A DNA stretch of 20,189 bases from the NCBI GenBank assembly GCA_016302965.1, contig JAEDMP010000041.1:1-20189 (forward strand). Reading direction: 5' to 3'. Shown piece after piece: positions 1-7,915 of the stretch. The translations under genes were made by a program, and so were the position numbers. Below the pieces are notes generated by a model, which searched no databases, had not been told where the DNA came from, and saw only the letters and a program-made list of their open reading frames with translations. Origin of the DNA: Bacteroidaceae bacterium (GTDB taxonomy: Bacteria; Bacteroidota; Bacteroidia; Bacteroidales; Bacteroidaceae). Within the stretch, counting starts at the first letter, position 1. Every line of letters begins with the position of its first letter.

Positions 1-2477
1 GTCTGCCAGTAGTAGTGGCCCACGTCGCCATTTCTGCTGCCCTGTGTCCAGTTGACAGCGGCGGGACGGCCCTCGTAGCCTCCGGCAGCATCCTGGCTCT
101 TGTCGAGCCAACCCTTCTCTTCGCCATCCTCGTTGCGCATGATGAGGCTCACGGCATCGTTGTCGGCAGCGGCGAAGTCAGCGAGACGGGCGGCATTGCC
201 GCGACGGATGAAGTCCCAGCCCACGATATAGTCGATGGCAGAGTAGGTGGCAGTAAACTGCTTGTCCTCGTTCATCACGATGGGCATTTCGCTGGCGGTT
301 TCGCCATTGCTCCAGTTGGTGAAGGTGAGAATCTTGTTCGAGGCAGCGCTCAGCACCACCTTGGAGCCTTCTTCATACATGTTCTTGCCGTCAACCACGG
401 TGGGGGCAGGAGAGAGGCTTACCATATAGTCGTTGGCTCCACCCTCGACGGTGATGGCCAGTTCATAGGTGTTCACCTTCTTGAAGTTGGCGGTCAGGGT
501 CTCGTTGGCGGTCACGGTATACTTGAACTTGGCCTCGGCGGAAATCTCTTTGCCGGCGGCATCGGTCCAGTTGACGAAATCGTAGCCGAAATTCTCAGTG
601 GCGGTCAGCGTCACCTCGTCGTTCTCGATATACTCGTCAGACTTCGGATAGACAGACACTTCACCGCCCTCTGTAGGATTGGAGGCCAGCGTGAGTGTAT
701 ACTTGTTGACGGCTGCTACGGTACCGTTGACGGTACCGTTGATGGTCACTTCGCCGAAGAGCCCCTCCTTGGCGCTGCCTACGCCCACAGCGGCAATCAG
801 ATAGAAGCCGTCTTCGCCTGCCAGCTGGGCCTGCTGTTCAGCGGTCAGCGTGATGTCATATTTGTAGACAGCCTCACTGTCGTAGTCCTTGCTGGATGAA
901 CTTTTGCCCTGGCGCCATGCAGTATAGGTGCCGAGTGCAATCTCCTGGCCGTCGGCCTTCTTGGCTGTTACTTTTACGCCCTTTTCCGAGTCGGTACCGC
1001 AGCGGTTGATATAGCCTGCTACGGTGGTGGGAGTGAAGGTGAGACCCATGGCAGGACGTACAAACCAGTTGAGGCTCTTGGTGGTGCCGGCAGGCTTGAA
1101 CTTGATGCCGGTGACACCGGTGCTGGTACCGTCGGTCATGGTGACAGTAGCTGTTCCCGTGAGGGTGCAGTCACCCGAGTCGAAGGCTACGGTGCTGAAG
1201 GCATCGGCAGGGTCGGCGGTATAGTTGCCGGGGTTTGTGAGGTCATTCATGGCGAAGACCACGCTCACGGGCTCGTCGGTATAGGTCTTTCCACCCTGTG
1301 CCTGGGTTACGGGCAATACGGTCTGTACATATCTGTAGTAGGAACCGTCGCCGATAACGATGTCGATGGTCTCGGCCGTGTTGGCGATGGAGTAGTTGAT
1401 GGTCTTGCCCTGGGTGTAGTCGCTCTGTCCGTCAATGGTGGTCGTGGTGATGATGTTGTAGGCCTCCATTGAAACCACGGCATCCTTGCAAGAGGGGATG
1501 GTGAGTTTGGTACCGCCGTTCAGCTGGGCCCAGTCGGTCCAGTTGCCGTTGGCAATCTTGCCGTTGGTGGCGTCAGCAACCATCTGAACGTCGATGGTTT
1601 CATTGCCGATAGTGGCCTGGGTCACCAACAGGATGGTCTTGCCTTGGGCAGCCAACAGGGGAGCACCCTGGTCGCGGCGGAAGTTCCACTTCAGGGTGAC
1701 GGGTTCGGTACGGTCGGCCAGCGTCACGCTGTTCTGCGTGAAGATCGGTGTGAGGGTCACATTGGCCGTCGGCGTATAGTTGTCGCCGGCCTTCACCGTG
1801 TTGGTACCGTCGGTCCATCCGCTCAGCGTATATCCTTCTTTATATAAGGTGTAGTTGGCAGGGATGGTATACGTGTCACCCTCGGTCCATGTGATACCTG
1901 CGGGAACGCTTCCCTCGGCGGTCTCGTTGCCGAGTGAATAATTGATGTCGTAGGTGGTTACGGGGTTGTCGTTCACCTCAACAGCCACATAGGGACAATA
2001 GCCCATGCCGCTGATGGTGAGGGTGGTGGCACCGCCCGTGTAGAAGAGTTCGGTCACATTGGTGCGGTCGTTCTTCCAGCAGGCTGTGCCGGGAGTCTTC
2101 TGTACGACCACATTGCCTTCGCTGTTTTTCACCACGATGTCACTTCCCGAAAAGGTACACTGACCCACGATGATTTTCACACCTCCGTCCACGGGGACGG
2201 TTACGTTGAGTCCGGTCATACCGTGATCACTGTGATACTTGCCACTGATGGTGGCTACAGCCGAAGCATCGTCGGCTGCCACTCGGATTGTTGTTCCGTC
2301 GTCGGCCACGGCCACTCCGAAGTTCACGGCAGTGCCTTGAACCTGTTCGTCGGCGGTGAGCAGGGTGCCGGCCTGATTGTTCAGTACGGCACTGAAACTA
2401 CGGAACTCAGCCCATGACATGCTTACTCCCATTACCAACAGGAGAAGAGTCAGAAACGTTCTGTACTTGAGTTTCAT
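1..2477 (-). CDS. Secreted multidomain surface protein with InlB-type repeats (C-terminal part outside window)
   Basis: An open frame of 825 codons runs leftward off the window edge with no stop. The start gives MKLKYRTFLTLLLLVMGVSM, a clear signal peptide with likely cleavage after SWA (residue 23). Residues about 24-170 form a beta-rich N-terminal region containing GMGYCPYVAVEV. Residues about 174-245 resemble a Listeria-Bacteroides repeat (Flg_new type; YDINYSLGN, then EGYTLSGWTDGTN). Two divergent InlB B-type repeats follow at about 589-667 (NKYTLTLASNPTEGGEVSV, GYDFVNWTD, ETLTANFKK) and 668-745 (NTYELAITVEGG, FTNWSNGE). A module beginning VGWDFIRRGNAARLADF comes next and continues out of view; similar modules occur in long extracellular Bacteroidales proteins, some annotated as pectate lyases. 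No catalytic domain or sorting signal is visible, so the function is unknown. Adhesion or glycan handling at the cell surface is an inference from architecture only. Confidence 0.8.
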   Translation of the reverse strand, partial: MKLKYRTFLTLLLLVMGVSMSWAEFRSFSAVLNNQAGTLLTADEQVQGTAVNFGVAVADDGTTIRVAADDASAVATISGKYHSDHGMTGLNVTVPVDGGVKIIVGQCTFSGSDIVVKNSEGNVVVQKTPGTACWKNDRTNVTELFYTGGATTLTISGMGYCPYVAVEVNDNPVTTYDINYSLGNETAEGSVPAGITWTEGDTYTIPANYTLYKEGYTLSGWTDGTNTVKAGDNYTPTANVTLTPIFTQNSVTLADRTEPVTLKWNFRRDQGAPLLAAQGKTILLVTQATIGNETIDVQMVADATNGKIANGNWTDWAQLNGGTKLTIPSCKDAVVSMEAYNIITTTTIDGQSDYTQGKTINYSIANTAETIDIVIGDGSYYRYVQTVLPVTQAQGGKTYTDEPVSVVFAMNDLTNPGNYTADPADAFSTVAFDSGDCTLTGTATVTMTDGTSTGVTGIKFKPAGTTKSLNWFVRPAMGLTFTPTTVAGYINRCGTDSEKGVKVTAKKADGQEIALGTYTAWRQGKSSSSKDYDSEAVYKYDITLTAEQQAQLAGEDGFYLIAAVGVGSAKEGLFGEVTINGTVNGTVAAVNKYTLTLASNPTEGGEVSVYPKSDEYIENDEVTLTATENFGYDFVNWTDAAGKEISAEAKFKYTVTANETLTANFKKVNTYELAITVEGGANDYMVSLSPAPTVVDGKNMYEEGSKVVLSAASNKILTFTNWSNGETASEMPIVMNEDKQFTATYSAIDYIVGWDFIRRGNAARLADFAAADNDAVSLIMRNEDGEEKGWLDKSQDAAGGYEGRPAAVNWTQGSRNGDVGHYYWQ

Positions 2478-2570
2478 TGTTTTGGTTTTTAGTTGTTAAA
2501 AATTATAAAAGATAAAAGGTTTCGTTTTTTCAGCAGTAGTTTGTGGTTCTTGTCGTTTATAGATACGATA

Positions 2571-2602
2571 GCACCGCATATCTCTTTCGGGATATGCGGT
2601 GC
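2571..2602. repeat. 12-bp perfect inverted repeat (hairpin) upstream of the surface-protein gene
   Basis: GCACCGCATATC at 2571-2582 is the exact reverse complement of 2591-2602, with an 8-nt spacer. It abuts the predicted -7 box of the minus-strand surface-protein gene, so a transcript starting near 2598 would begin with an 8-10 bp stem-loop. There is no T-run on either side, so it is not a convincing intrinsic terminator. It could be a 5' mRNA-stabilising hairpin or an operator. Confidence 0.7.
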
Positions 2603-2609
2603 AAAGATA
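2602..2609 (-). promoter_or_regulatory. Predicted Bacteroidota -7 box for the surface-protein gene
   Basis: On the minus strand the sequence reads TATCTTTG, matching TAnnTTTG. No TTTG is found at the usual 19-21 nt upstream, so only half the consensus is present. It would give a leader of about 120 nt before the start codon at 2477. Confidence 0.45.
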
Positions 2610-2669
2610 TGAAAAATCTGTGGAATATGTTCTATTTTTGTCGGATTTTTTTTTGTTCTTGTCACAAAA

Positions 2670-3596
2670 TTATTTCCCTCGCCTTAGTTTGGGGAACATT
2701 TTGCGAAGCCGGAGCAGCTTGACGGTCAGATTACCCCTTGCCACGACCAGACTGACCGAGCCGATGATGAGCACGAACCCCAAACAGATGCGGGGGGTGA
2801 GCTGTTCGCCAAACACGGTGACACCGAAGATGACGGCGGTGAGGGGCTCCAGTGCGCCGAGGATGGCGGTGGGGGTGGAGCCGATGAGCTGGATGGCGGC
2901 GGTGGTGCAGAAGAGGGAGATGACGGTGGGGAAGAGCCCCAGGGCAATCATGTTGCCCCAGAGCCACCACTGGCTGGGCGTCTGTATCTCACCCTGATGG
3001 AGCAGCATGCCCGAGAAGAGCAGGAAGCCGATGATGATGACATAGAGGGTGATGGAGAGGGTGGGCACCTCGCGCAACCGCGTCTGGTTCACACCCACGA
3101 TATAGATGGCGTAGGAGAGTGATGAGGCCACGACATACAGCACGCCCGTCAGGTTGAGGGTGGTGCCGTCGGAGGTCTCGTAGAGCAGGCTGATGCCCAG
3201 GAGGGCGGCCGCGATACACGCCATCGTCGACAGTTGCAACTTCTCTTTGAAGAAGATGCTCATGATGAGAGCCACGAGGATGGGGTAGACGAAGAGTAGG
3301 GTAGAGGCGATGCCCGCATCCATGTAGTTGTAGCTCTGGAACAAGGTGAACGATGACAGGGCGAAGAGCAGACCGAAGAAGGCGGCAGGGGCCAGATACT
3401 TCAGCGGTAAGGTGAGACTGCGCCCCCGGCTCTTGAGCATGATGATCAGGATGGGGATGGCGAAGAGGTAGCGGAAGAAGAGCACTGACAGCGGCTCGAT
3501 GCCGTCGGCATAGAGCGGAAGGGCAAAGAGCGGGTTCATGCCGTAGGTGGCGGCGGCGATGGCGCCGAGGGTATATCCTTTGATGACGGGACTCAT
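2670..3596 (-). CDS. EamA-family (drug/metabolite transporter superfamily) permease
   Basis: This 308-residue, very hydrophobic protein has about ten predicted membrane helices arranged as two EamA halves (roughly residues 8-140 and 150-290), the usual size and layout for the family. The signature near the end of the second half, LGALEPLTAVIFGVTVFGEQ, is typical of EamA proteins, and a short basic tail (LRLRKMFPKLRRGK) follows. Members export or import small metabolites across the inner membrane; the substrate cannot be read from the sequence. It starts 18 nt after the murF stop on the same strand, which suggests co-transcription, but no known link ties this family to peptidoglycan synthesis. 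No promoter is visible in the short gap. Confidence 0.9.
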   Translation of the reverse strand: MSPVIKGYTLGAIAAATYGMNPLFALPLYADGIEPLSVLFFRYLFAIPILIIMLKSRGRSLTLPLKYLAPAAFFGLLFALSSFTLFQSYNYMDAGIASTLLFVYPILVALIMSIFFKEKLQLSTMACIAAALLGISLLYETSDGTTLNLTGVLYVVASSLSYAIYIVGVNQTRLREVPTLSITLYVIIIGFLLFSGMLLHQGEIQTPSQWWLWGNMIALGLFPTVISLFCTTAAIQLIGSTPTAILGALEPLTAVIFGVTVFGEQLTPRICLGFVLIIGSVSLVVARGNLTVKLLRLRKMFPKLRRGK

Positions 3597-3614
3597 GTTC
3601 TTGGCGATGGTCGG

Positions 3615-4910
3615 TTAGAGTTTGTCCTTGAGTTGGGCCAGATGGATGCCATTGCTGCCTTTGATGAGGATATAATGGTCTTCGGGACAGTGACGTGCCA
3701 GTTCGGCTTCCACCTCCTCCACCGTCTTGAACTTGCGGAAGGGACACTGGGTCTTGCCAAATTCCTCGCCCACCAGCCATACCTCGCAGAAGGCATCGTG
3801 TTGCAGGTAGTCCACCGTCTTCTGGTGTTCTTCGGCACTCACATCGCCCAGTTCCCTCATGTCGCCGAGGATAGCCATCTTGTTCTTCACCTCCATCCGT
3901 CGGAAGTTGTCCAATGCGGCTGCCATGCTGGTGGGGTTGGCATTGTAGGCATCCACGATGAGATGGTTGCGTCCGGTCTCCTCCAGCTGGGAGCGGTTGT
4001 TGCTGGGAATATAGTGGGTAAGGGCATGGTCAATCTGTTCGGGAGTGACACCGAAGTGCAGGCCGATACAGGCGGCTGCCAGCATGTTGTAGAGGTTGTA
4101 GCTGCCGATGAGGCGGCTCTCGATATGGTGCCAGGCACCGGCCGGCTGCCGGTAGCTGAACTGCAGGAAGGGGGCGCAGGCATCCACTTTTCCTTCCACG
4201 GCAAGGGATTCGTCAGGCTCTGTGCCGTAGCAGACGAGACGGAGCCCCTGGGCGATGCCCATCAGATGCGGGTTGTCGTGATGGATGAATACGGTGCTCT
4301 GTTCCTTGGTGCGCAGATAGTCGAAGAGTTCACCCTTGGTGCGCACCACTCCTTCAAAAGAGCCGAAGCCCTGCAGATGGGCCCGTCCCACATTGGTGAT
4401 GAGGCCGTAGTCGGGCTCAACCACTTCCACCAGTGTTTTGATGTCGCCGGGATGGCTGGCACCCATCTCCACCACGGCTATCTCGTGGCTGCTGTTGAGG
4501 CGGAAGAGTGTTTTGGGAACGCCGATGTCGTTGTTGAAGTTGCCTTGGGTGAAAAGCACCCGGTAGCGTTCGCCCAGTACGGCTGCCACCAGTTCCTTGG
4601 TGGTGGTCTTGCCGTTGGTACCCGTAATGCCGATGACAGGGATGGAGAACTGGCGGCGGTGGTGGCGGGCCAGCTGTTGCAGGGTCTTCAGACAATCGTC
4701 GACGAGTATACAGCGCGGGTCATTGGCATATTCCGCCTCGTCGACCACCGCACGGGCGCAACCTTTTTCCAATGCTTTTTGGGCAAACTGGTTGCCGTTG
4801 AACGAAGCCCCCTTCAGGGCGAAAAACAAGGAACCCTCCGGACACTCGCGGCTGTCGGTGGTAATGATGGGGTGCTGCTTGAACACCTCGTATAGCTGTT
4901 CTATTTCCAT
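3615..4910 (-). CDS. murF: UDP-N-acetylmuramoyl-tripeptide--D-alanyl-D-alanine ligase (MurF)
   Basis: MurF is the cytoplasmic ATP-dependent ligase that adds D-Ala-D-Ala to UDP-MurNAc-tripeptide, the last soluble step of the peptidoglycan precursor pathway. The 431-residue product has the Mur-ligase order: an N-terminal substrate domain (TTDSRECPEGSLFFALKG, residues about 17-34), the ATP loop GITGTNGKTTTKE (about 94-106), the central region with VVEMGASHPGDI and GRAHLQGFGSFEGVVRTKGE, and the C-terminal domain with DAYNANPTSMAAALDNF and ILGDMRELG. The frame stays open to an ATG at 4952, but that codon overlaps a good -7 box, so the ATG at 4910 (MEIEQLYEVF) is preferred; it also matches where family members begin. 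It is divergent from folP and followed by the EamA gene. Confidence 0.95.
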   Translation of the reverse strand: MEIEQLYEVFKQHPIITTDSRECPEGSLFFALKGASFNGNQFAQKALEKGCARAVVDEAEYANDPRCILVDDCLKTLQQLARHHRRQFSIPVIGITGTNGKTTTKELVAAVLGERYRVLFTQGNFNNDIGVPKTLFRLNSSHEIAVVEMGASHPGDIKTLVEVVEPDYGLITNVGRAHLQGFGSFEGVVRTKGELFDYLRTKEQSTVFIHHDNPHLMGIAQGLRLVCYGTEPDESLAVEGKVDACAPFLQFSYRQPAGAWHHIESRLIGSYNLYNMLAAACIGLHFGVTPEQIDHALTHYIPSNNRSQLEETGRNHLIVDAYNANPTSMAAALDNFRRMEVKNKMAILGDMRELGDVSAEEHQKTVDYLQHDAFCEVWLVGEEFGKTQCPFRKFKTVEEVEAELARHCPEDHYILIKGSNGIHLAQLKDKL

Positions 4911-4940
4911 AATCTGAGCGTTAGGTGAAATAAGTTTGGT

Positions 4941-4948
4941 GCAAAAGT
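4941..4948 (-). promoter_or_regulatory. Predicted -7 box for murF
   Basis: The minus strand reads TACTTTTG, a match to TAnnTTTG. Transcription would start near 4937, leaving a leader of about 27 nt before the ATG at 4910 and excluding the upstream in-frame ATG at 4952. No clear -33 TTTG is seen. Confidence 0.6.
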
Positions 4949-4992
4949 ACATTTTTTCTTCGATACATGACCCGTTTTTGATTTATAAATTG

Positions 4993-5000
4993 TATTTTTG
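4993..5000 (+). promoter_or_regulatory. Predicted -7 box for folP-cdaA
   Basis: TATTTTTG matches TAnnTTTG. The start would lie near 5004, about 53 nt before the first folP ATG. A TTTG at 4977-4980 is only 12 nt away, too close to be a normal -33 element. The box sits back to back with the murF promoter, about 45 bp apart. Confidence 0.55.
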
Positions 5001-5056
5001 CATGGAAAAAAGAACTACTGTAAAGACCAGAGGCCTTCTACAGCCCTTATCAGATA

Positions 5057-5920
5057 ATGACAAACATGACAATCAACAGCAACGGACAACTCATGGATAT
5101 GTCCACCCCGCAAGTGATGGGCATCCTCAACGTGACCCCTGACTCCTTCTATTCGGGCAGCCGCAAACAGACCGGAAGGGAAATAGCCGAACGTGCCAAC
5201 CAGATTATTTCAGAGGGAGGCACGATGATTGATGTGGGCGCCTTCTCCACCCGCCCGGGTGCTCCCCAGGTGACCGAAGCCGAAGAGATGGAGCGATTGC
5301 GTCATGGACTCGCTATCGTGCGCCGTGAACAGCCCCAGGCGGTGGTCAGTGTCGATACGTTCCGTCCTGACGTGGCACGCATGGCTGTTGAGGAATATGG
5401 CGTGGCGATAATCAATGATGTGAGTGAGGGAAATGTGAACGGTGCCTTTGGCGGCACATCGGGAGCCAATGCCCCCTCGGAGCAGTTGGGAGCCGACGGC
5501 TATCCGGCCATGTTCCGCATGATGGGGCGCCTGCAGGTGCCATATATCCTGATGTCGGTGCGTCCTACAGTGGAAGAGATGCTGATGGCTTTTTCAAAGG
5601 AGGTGCAGCAACTGCGTGACCTCGGTGTCAAGGACATCATACTCGACCCAGGCTTCGGCTTCGGCAAGACCCTGGAGCAGAACTACCGACTGCTCTCCCA
5701 GCTCAACCGCCTCCAGGTGATGGGCCTGCCCTTGTTGGTGGGTGTGTCGCGCAAGTCGATGGTGTTCCGCTTGGTGGGTGGCGACCCCACCACCGCCCTC
5801 AACGGCACGACCGCCCTGCATGTGCTGGCGCTGGAGCGCGGTGCCTCCATCCTGCGCGTGCATGATGTGCGTGAGGCCGTGGAGTGTGTGAAGATTGTCC
5901 AACAAACCTTATCTGAATAG
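5057..5920 (+). CDS. folP: Dihydropteroate synthase (FolP) with an insertion
   Basis: Dihydropteroate synthase condenses p-aminobenzoate with 6-hydroxymethyl-dihydropterin diphosphate in folate synthesis and is the sulfonamide target. The 287-residue product shows the TIM-barrel motifs in order: MGILNVTPDSFYSGSR (21-36), IDVGAFSTRPGAP (58-70), VSVDTFRPDVA (97-107), INDVSEGN (119-126), DIILDPGFGFGKTLEQNY (193-210), VGVSRKSM (228-235) and GTTALHVLALERGASILRVHD (within 250-270). Two features are odd: about 22 extra residues rich in Gly, Ala and Ser (about 127-150) after the INDVS motif, and YILMSVRPT (163-171) where most enzymes have a MHMRG-like motif. The ATG at 5066 (MTINSNG) is an equally good start. 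The stop lies 3 nt before cdaA, a pairing common in Bacteroidota. Confidence 0.93.
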   Translation: MTNMTINSNGQLMDMSTPQVMGILNVTPDSFYSGSRKQTGREIAERANQIISEGGTMIDVGAFSTRPGAPQVTEAEEMERLRHGLAIVRREQPQAVVSVDTFRPDVARMAVEEYGVAIINDVSEGNVNGAFGGTSGANAPSEQLGADGYPAMFRMMGRLQVPYILMSVRPTVEEMLMAFSKEVQQLRDLGVKDIILDPGFGFGKTLEQNYRLLSQLNRLQVMGLPLLVGVSRKSMVFRLVGGDPTTALNGTTALHVLALERGASILRVHDVREAVECVKIVQQTLSE

Positions 5921-5923
5921 CCT

Positions 5924-6700
5924 ATGTTTTTTGATTTTGGACTGAAAGACATGATTGACATCCTGCTGGTGGCTGTCATCCTCTACTATGTCTATAAACT
6001 GATGAAGGAGTCGCGGTCGCTCAACGTCTTCATGGGCATCATGATGTTTGTGGTGGTGTGGCTCTTTGTTTCCCAGATTCTCGAGATGAGGCTGCTCGGT
6101 TCCATCATGGACAAACTCGTGAGTGTAGGAGTCATTGCTCTCATCGTACTCTTTCAGGAGGACATCCGCAAGTTTCTCTACAATATAGGTGCCCACCAGC
6201 ATGCAGCCCGTCTGCTGAAACTCTTCGCCTCCGACCGCGATAAGAACTACCAGGCCGACAAGGAGGCTATCATGTCGGTGGTGCTGGCCTGTATGAGTAT
6301 GAGTAAGCGTAAGGAGGGGGCGCTGATTGTTATCGAACGTGAGACGTCGCTGAGTGAGGTGGCAGAAACGGGCGACAAGATTGATGCCAATCTCAACCAG
6401 CGCCTGATTGAAAATATTTTTTTCAAGAACTCCCCGCTCCACGACGGTGCCATGCTCATCTCCAATAAACGTATCTGGGCGGCCGGGTGCATCTTGCCTG
6501 TCAGCCACAATTTTGATATTCCGAAGGAATTGGGACTGCGCCACCGGGCTGCTTTGGGCATTTCCCAGCAGAGTGATGCCATCGCCATTATCGTTTCGGA
6601 AGAGACTGGAGGAATATCCGTGGCCATCGGTGGCAACTTCCAACTGAGGCTCTCGCCGGAGAAGTTGGAAAGTATTCTCACTGCCGAGAAAGCCTTTTAG
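5924..6700 (+). CDS. cdaA: Membrane diadenylate cyclase (CdaA), c-di-AMP synthase
   Basis: CdaA condenses two ATP into cyclic di-AMP, a second messenger linked to osmotic balance and cell-wall homeostasis. The 258-residue protein has three predicted N-terminal membrane helices (about 10-26, 35-52, 64-78) followed by a cytoplasmic DAC (DisA_N) domain. Catalytic motifs are intact: PLHDGAM with the DGA triad at 174-176, and LRHRAALG at 205-212, followed by SEETGGISVAIGG (225-237). Length and architecture match the CdaA class rather than DisA. It lies 3 nt after folP and is almost certainly co-transcribed with it. No CdaR-type partner or c-di-AMP phosphodiesterase gene is in the window. Confidence 0.95.
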   Translation: MFFDFGLKDMIDILLVAVILYYVYKLMKESRSLNVFMGIMMFVVVWLFVSQILEMRLLGSIMDKLVSVGVIALIVLFQEDIRKFLYNIGAHQHAARLLKLFASDRDKNYQADKEAIMSVVLACMSMSKRKEGALIVIERETSLSEVAETGDKIDANLNQRLIENIFFKNSPLHDGAMLISNKRIWAAGCILPVSHNFDIPKELGLRHRAALGISQQSDAIAIIVSEETGGISVAIGGNFQLRLSPEKLESILTAEKAF

Positions 6701-6798
6701 ACCGGCACATGGTATTGAGATTCAAGACTTTTTCACGACTTCTTGACTGAAAGCCGATTTTTTTGAGAAAAAAGAGTGGGCGAACGGATATTTTTTAC

Positions 6799-6806
6799 TA
6801 CTTTTG
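6799..6806 (+). promoter_or_regulatory. Predicted -7 box for pta-ackA
   Basis: TACTTTTG matches TAnnTTTG and lies 63 nt before the pta start. No TTTG stands at the expected -33 distance; the nearest, at 6762-6765, is too far upstream. No strong terminator for cdaA is seen in 6701-6798. Confidence 0.6.
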
Positions 6807-6868
6807 CAAAACCGAAATGACAAATTACGAAGAACAAGAAAATCATCAATCATATTTTTATTCAAATT

Positions 6869-7876
6869 ATGGATTTAGTACAACAAATCATCGAACGCGC
6901 TAAGAGCAACAAGCAGCGTATCGTACTCCCCGAGGCAACTGAGGAGCGCACTTTGAAAGCAGCCGACAGAGTGCTGGCTGACGATGTGGCAAATCTGATT
7001 CTGATCGGCAATCCCGATGAGATTCATCGTCTGGCCAACGAATGGGGACTCACCCATATCGACAAGGCCGAGATTATCGACCCCGAGAACAATCCCAAGA
7101 GCGAGGAATATGCAGCCCTGCTCACCGAACTCCGCAAGAAGAAGGGCATGACCATCGAGAAGGCCCGCGAACTGGTGAAGAATCCGCTCTATCTCGGCTG
7201 TATGATTATTAAGACCGAGGGTGCCGACGGCCAGATTTCGGGTGCGCTCAGCACCACTGGCGACACCCTGCGTCCTGCCCTGCAGATCATCAAGTGTGCT
7301 CCTGGCATCAGCTGCGTGAGCGGTGCCATGCTGCTCATCACCCAGAAGCCCGAATATGGTGAGAACGGTGTGCTCGTGATGGGCGATGTGGCTGTAACGC
7401 CGATGCCCGATGCCAACCAGTTGGCACAGATTGCCGTCTGTACGGCCCAGACCGCCAAGAGTGTGGCCGGCTTTGCCGACCCCCGTGTGGCCATGCTGAG
7501 CTTCTCTACAAAGGGCAGTGCCAGCCACGAGGTAGTAGACAAGGTGGTGGAGGCAACCCGTATCGCCAAGGAGATGGCTCCCGAGCTCCATATCGACGGC
7601 GAACTCCAGGCCGATGCCTCTCTCGTTCCCTCGGTAGGTGCCAAGAAGGCTCCCGGTAGCGACATCGCCGGTAAGGCCAATGTGCTCGTGGTGCCCTGTC
7701 TCGAGGTGGGCAACATCGCCTACAAGCTCGTTGAGCGTCTCGGAGGTGCCGTAGCCCTCGGACCCATCCTCCAGGGTATCGCCCGTCCCGTGAACGACCT
7801 GAGCCGTGGATGCTCCGTAGACGACATCTATAAGATGGTGGCCATCACGGCCTGCCAGGCTATGGACGCCAAATAA
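6869..7876 (+). CDS. pta: Phosphate acetyltransferase (Pta, short form)
   Basis: Pta interconverts acetyl-CoA plus phosphate with acetyl phosphate plus CoA, feeding acetate kinase in fermentative ATP production. The 335-residue length is that of the single-domain PTA_PTB type, lacking the N-terminal DRTGG and regulatory domains of the long enterobacterial enzyme. Recognisable stretches include QRIVLPEATEERTLKAADRV (16-35), SGALSTTGDTLRPALQIIKC (124-143), GVLVMGDVAVTPMPDANQLA (167-186), MLSFSTKGSASH (209-220) and the C-terminal NVLVVPCLEVGNIAYKL (271-287) with LGPILQGIARPVNDLSRGCS. It is followed after 39 nt by ackA in the usual order, so the two form an operon. Confidence 0.96.
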   Translation: MDLVQQIIERAKSNKQRIVLPEATEERTLKAADRVLADDVANLILIGNPDEIHRLANEWGLTHIDKAEIIDPENNPKSEEYAALLTELRKKKGMTIEKARELVKNPLYLGCMIIKTEGADGQISGALSTTGDTLRPALQIIKCAPGISCVSGAMLLITQKPEYGENGVLVMGDVAVTPMPDANQLAQIAVCTAQTAKSVAGFADPRVAMLSFSTKGSASHEVVDKVVEATRIAKEMAPELHIDGELQADASLVPSVGAKKAPGSDIAGKANVLVVPCLEVGNIAYKLVERLGGAVALGPILQGIARPVNDLSRGCSVDDIYKMVAITACQAMDAK

Positions 7877-7915
7877 CATTCATTCTCAATCATTCAAAGA
7901 TTACCGATAAGACGT

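Noticed and set aside
15..899. 294-codon open frame on the plus strand opposite the first surface protein
   Set aside because: It is antisense in register with the real minus-strand gene, arises from its codon bias, and its translation resembles no protein.
3633..4895. 420-codon plus-strand frame opposite murF
   Set aside because: murF motifs on the minus strand are unambiguous; the antisense frame has no promoter and low-complexity His/Val/Gly composition.
4936..5142. 68-codon frame, or its internal ATG at 5002, as a small gene or leader peptide before folP
   Set aside because: Both ATGs lie upstream of or at the predicted transcript start, and the frame overlaps folP out of register.
6875..7879. 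334-codon minus-strand frame opposite pta
   Set aside because: Shadow of the real pta gene caused by codon bias; no promoter and no family resemblance.
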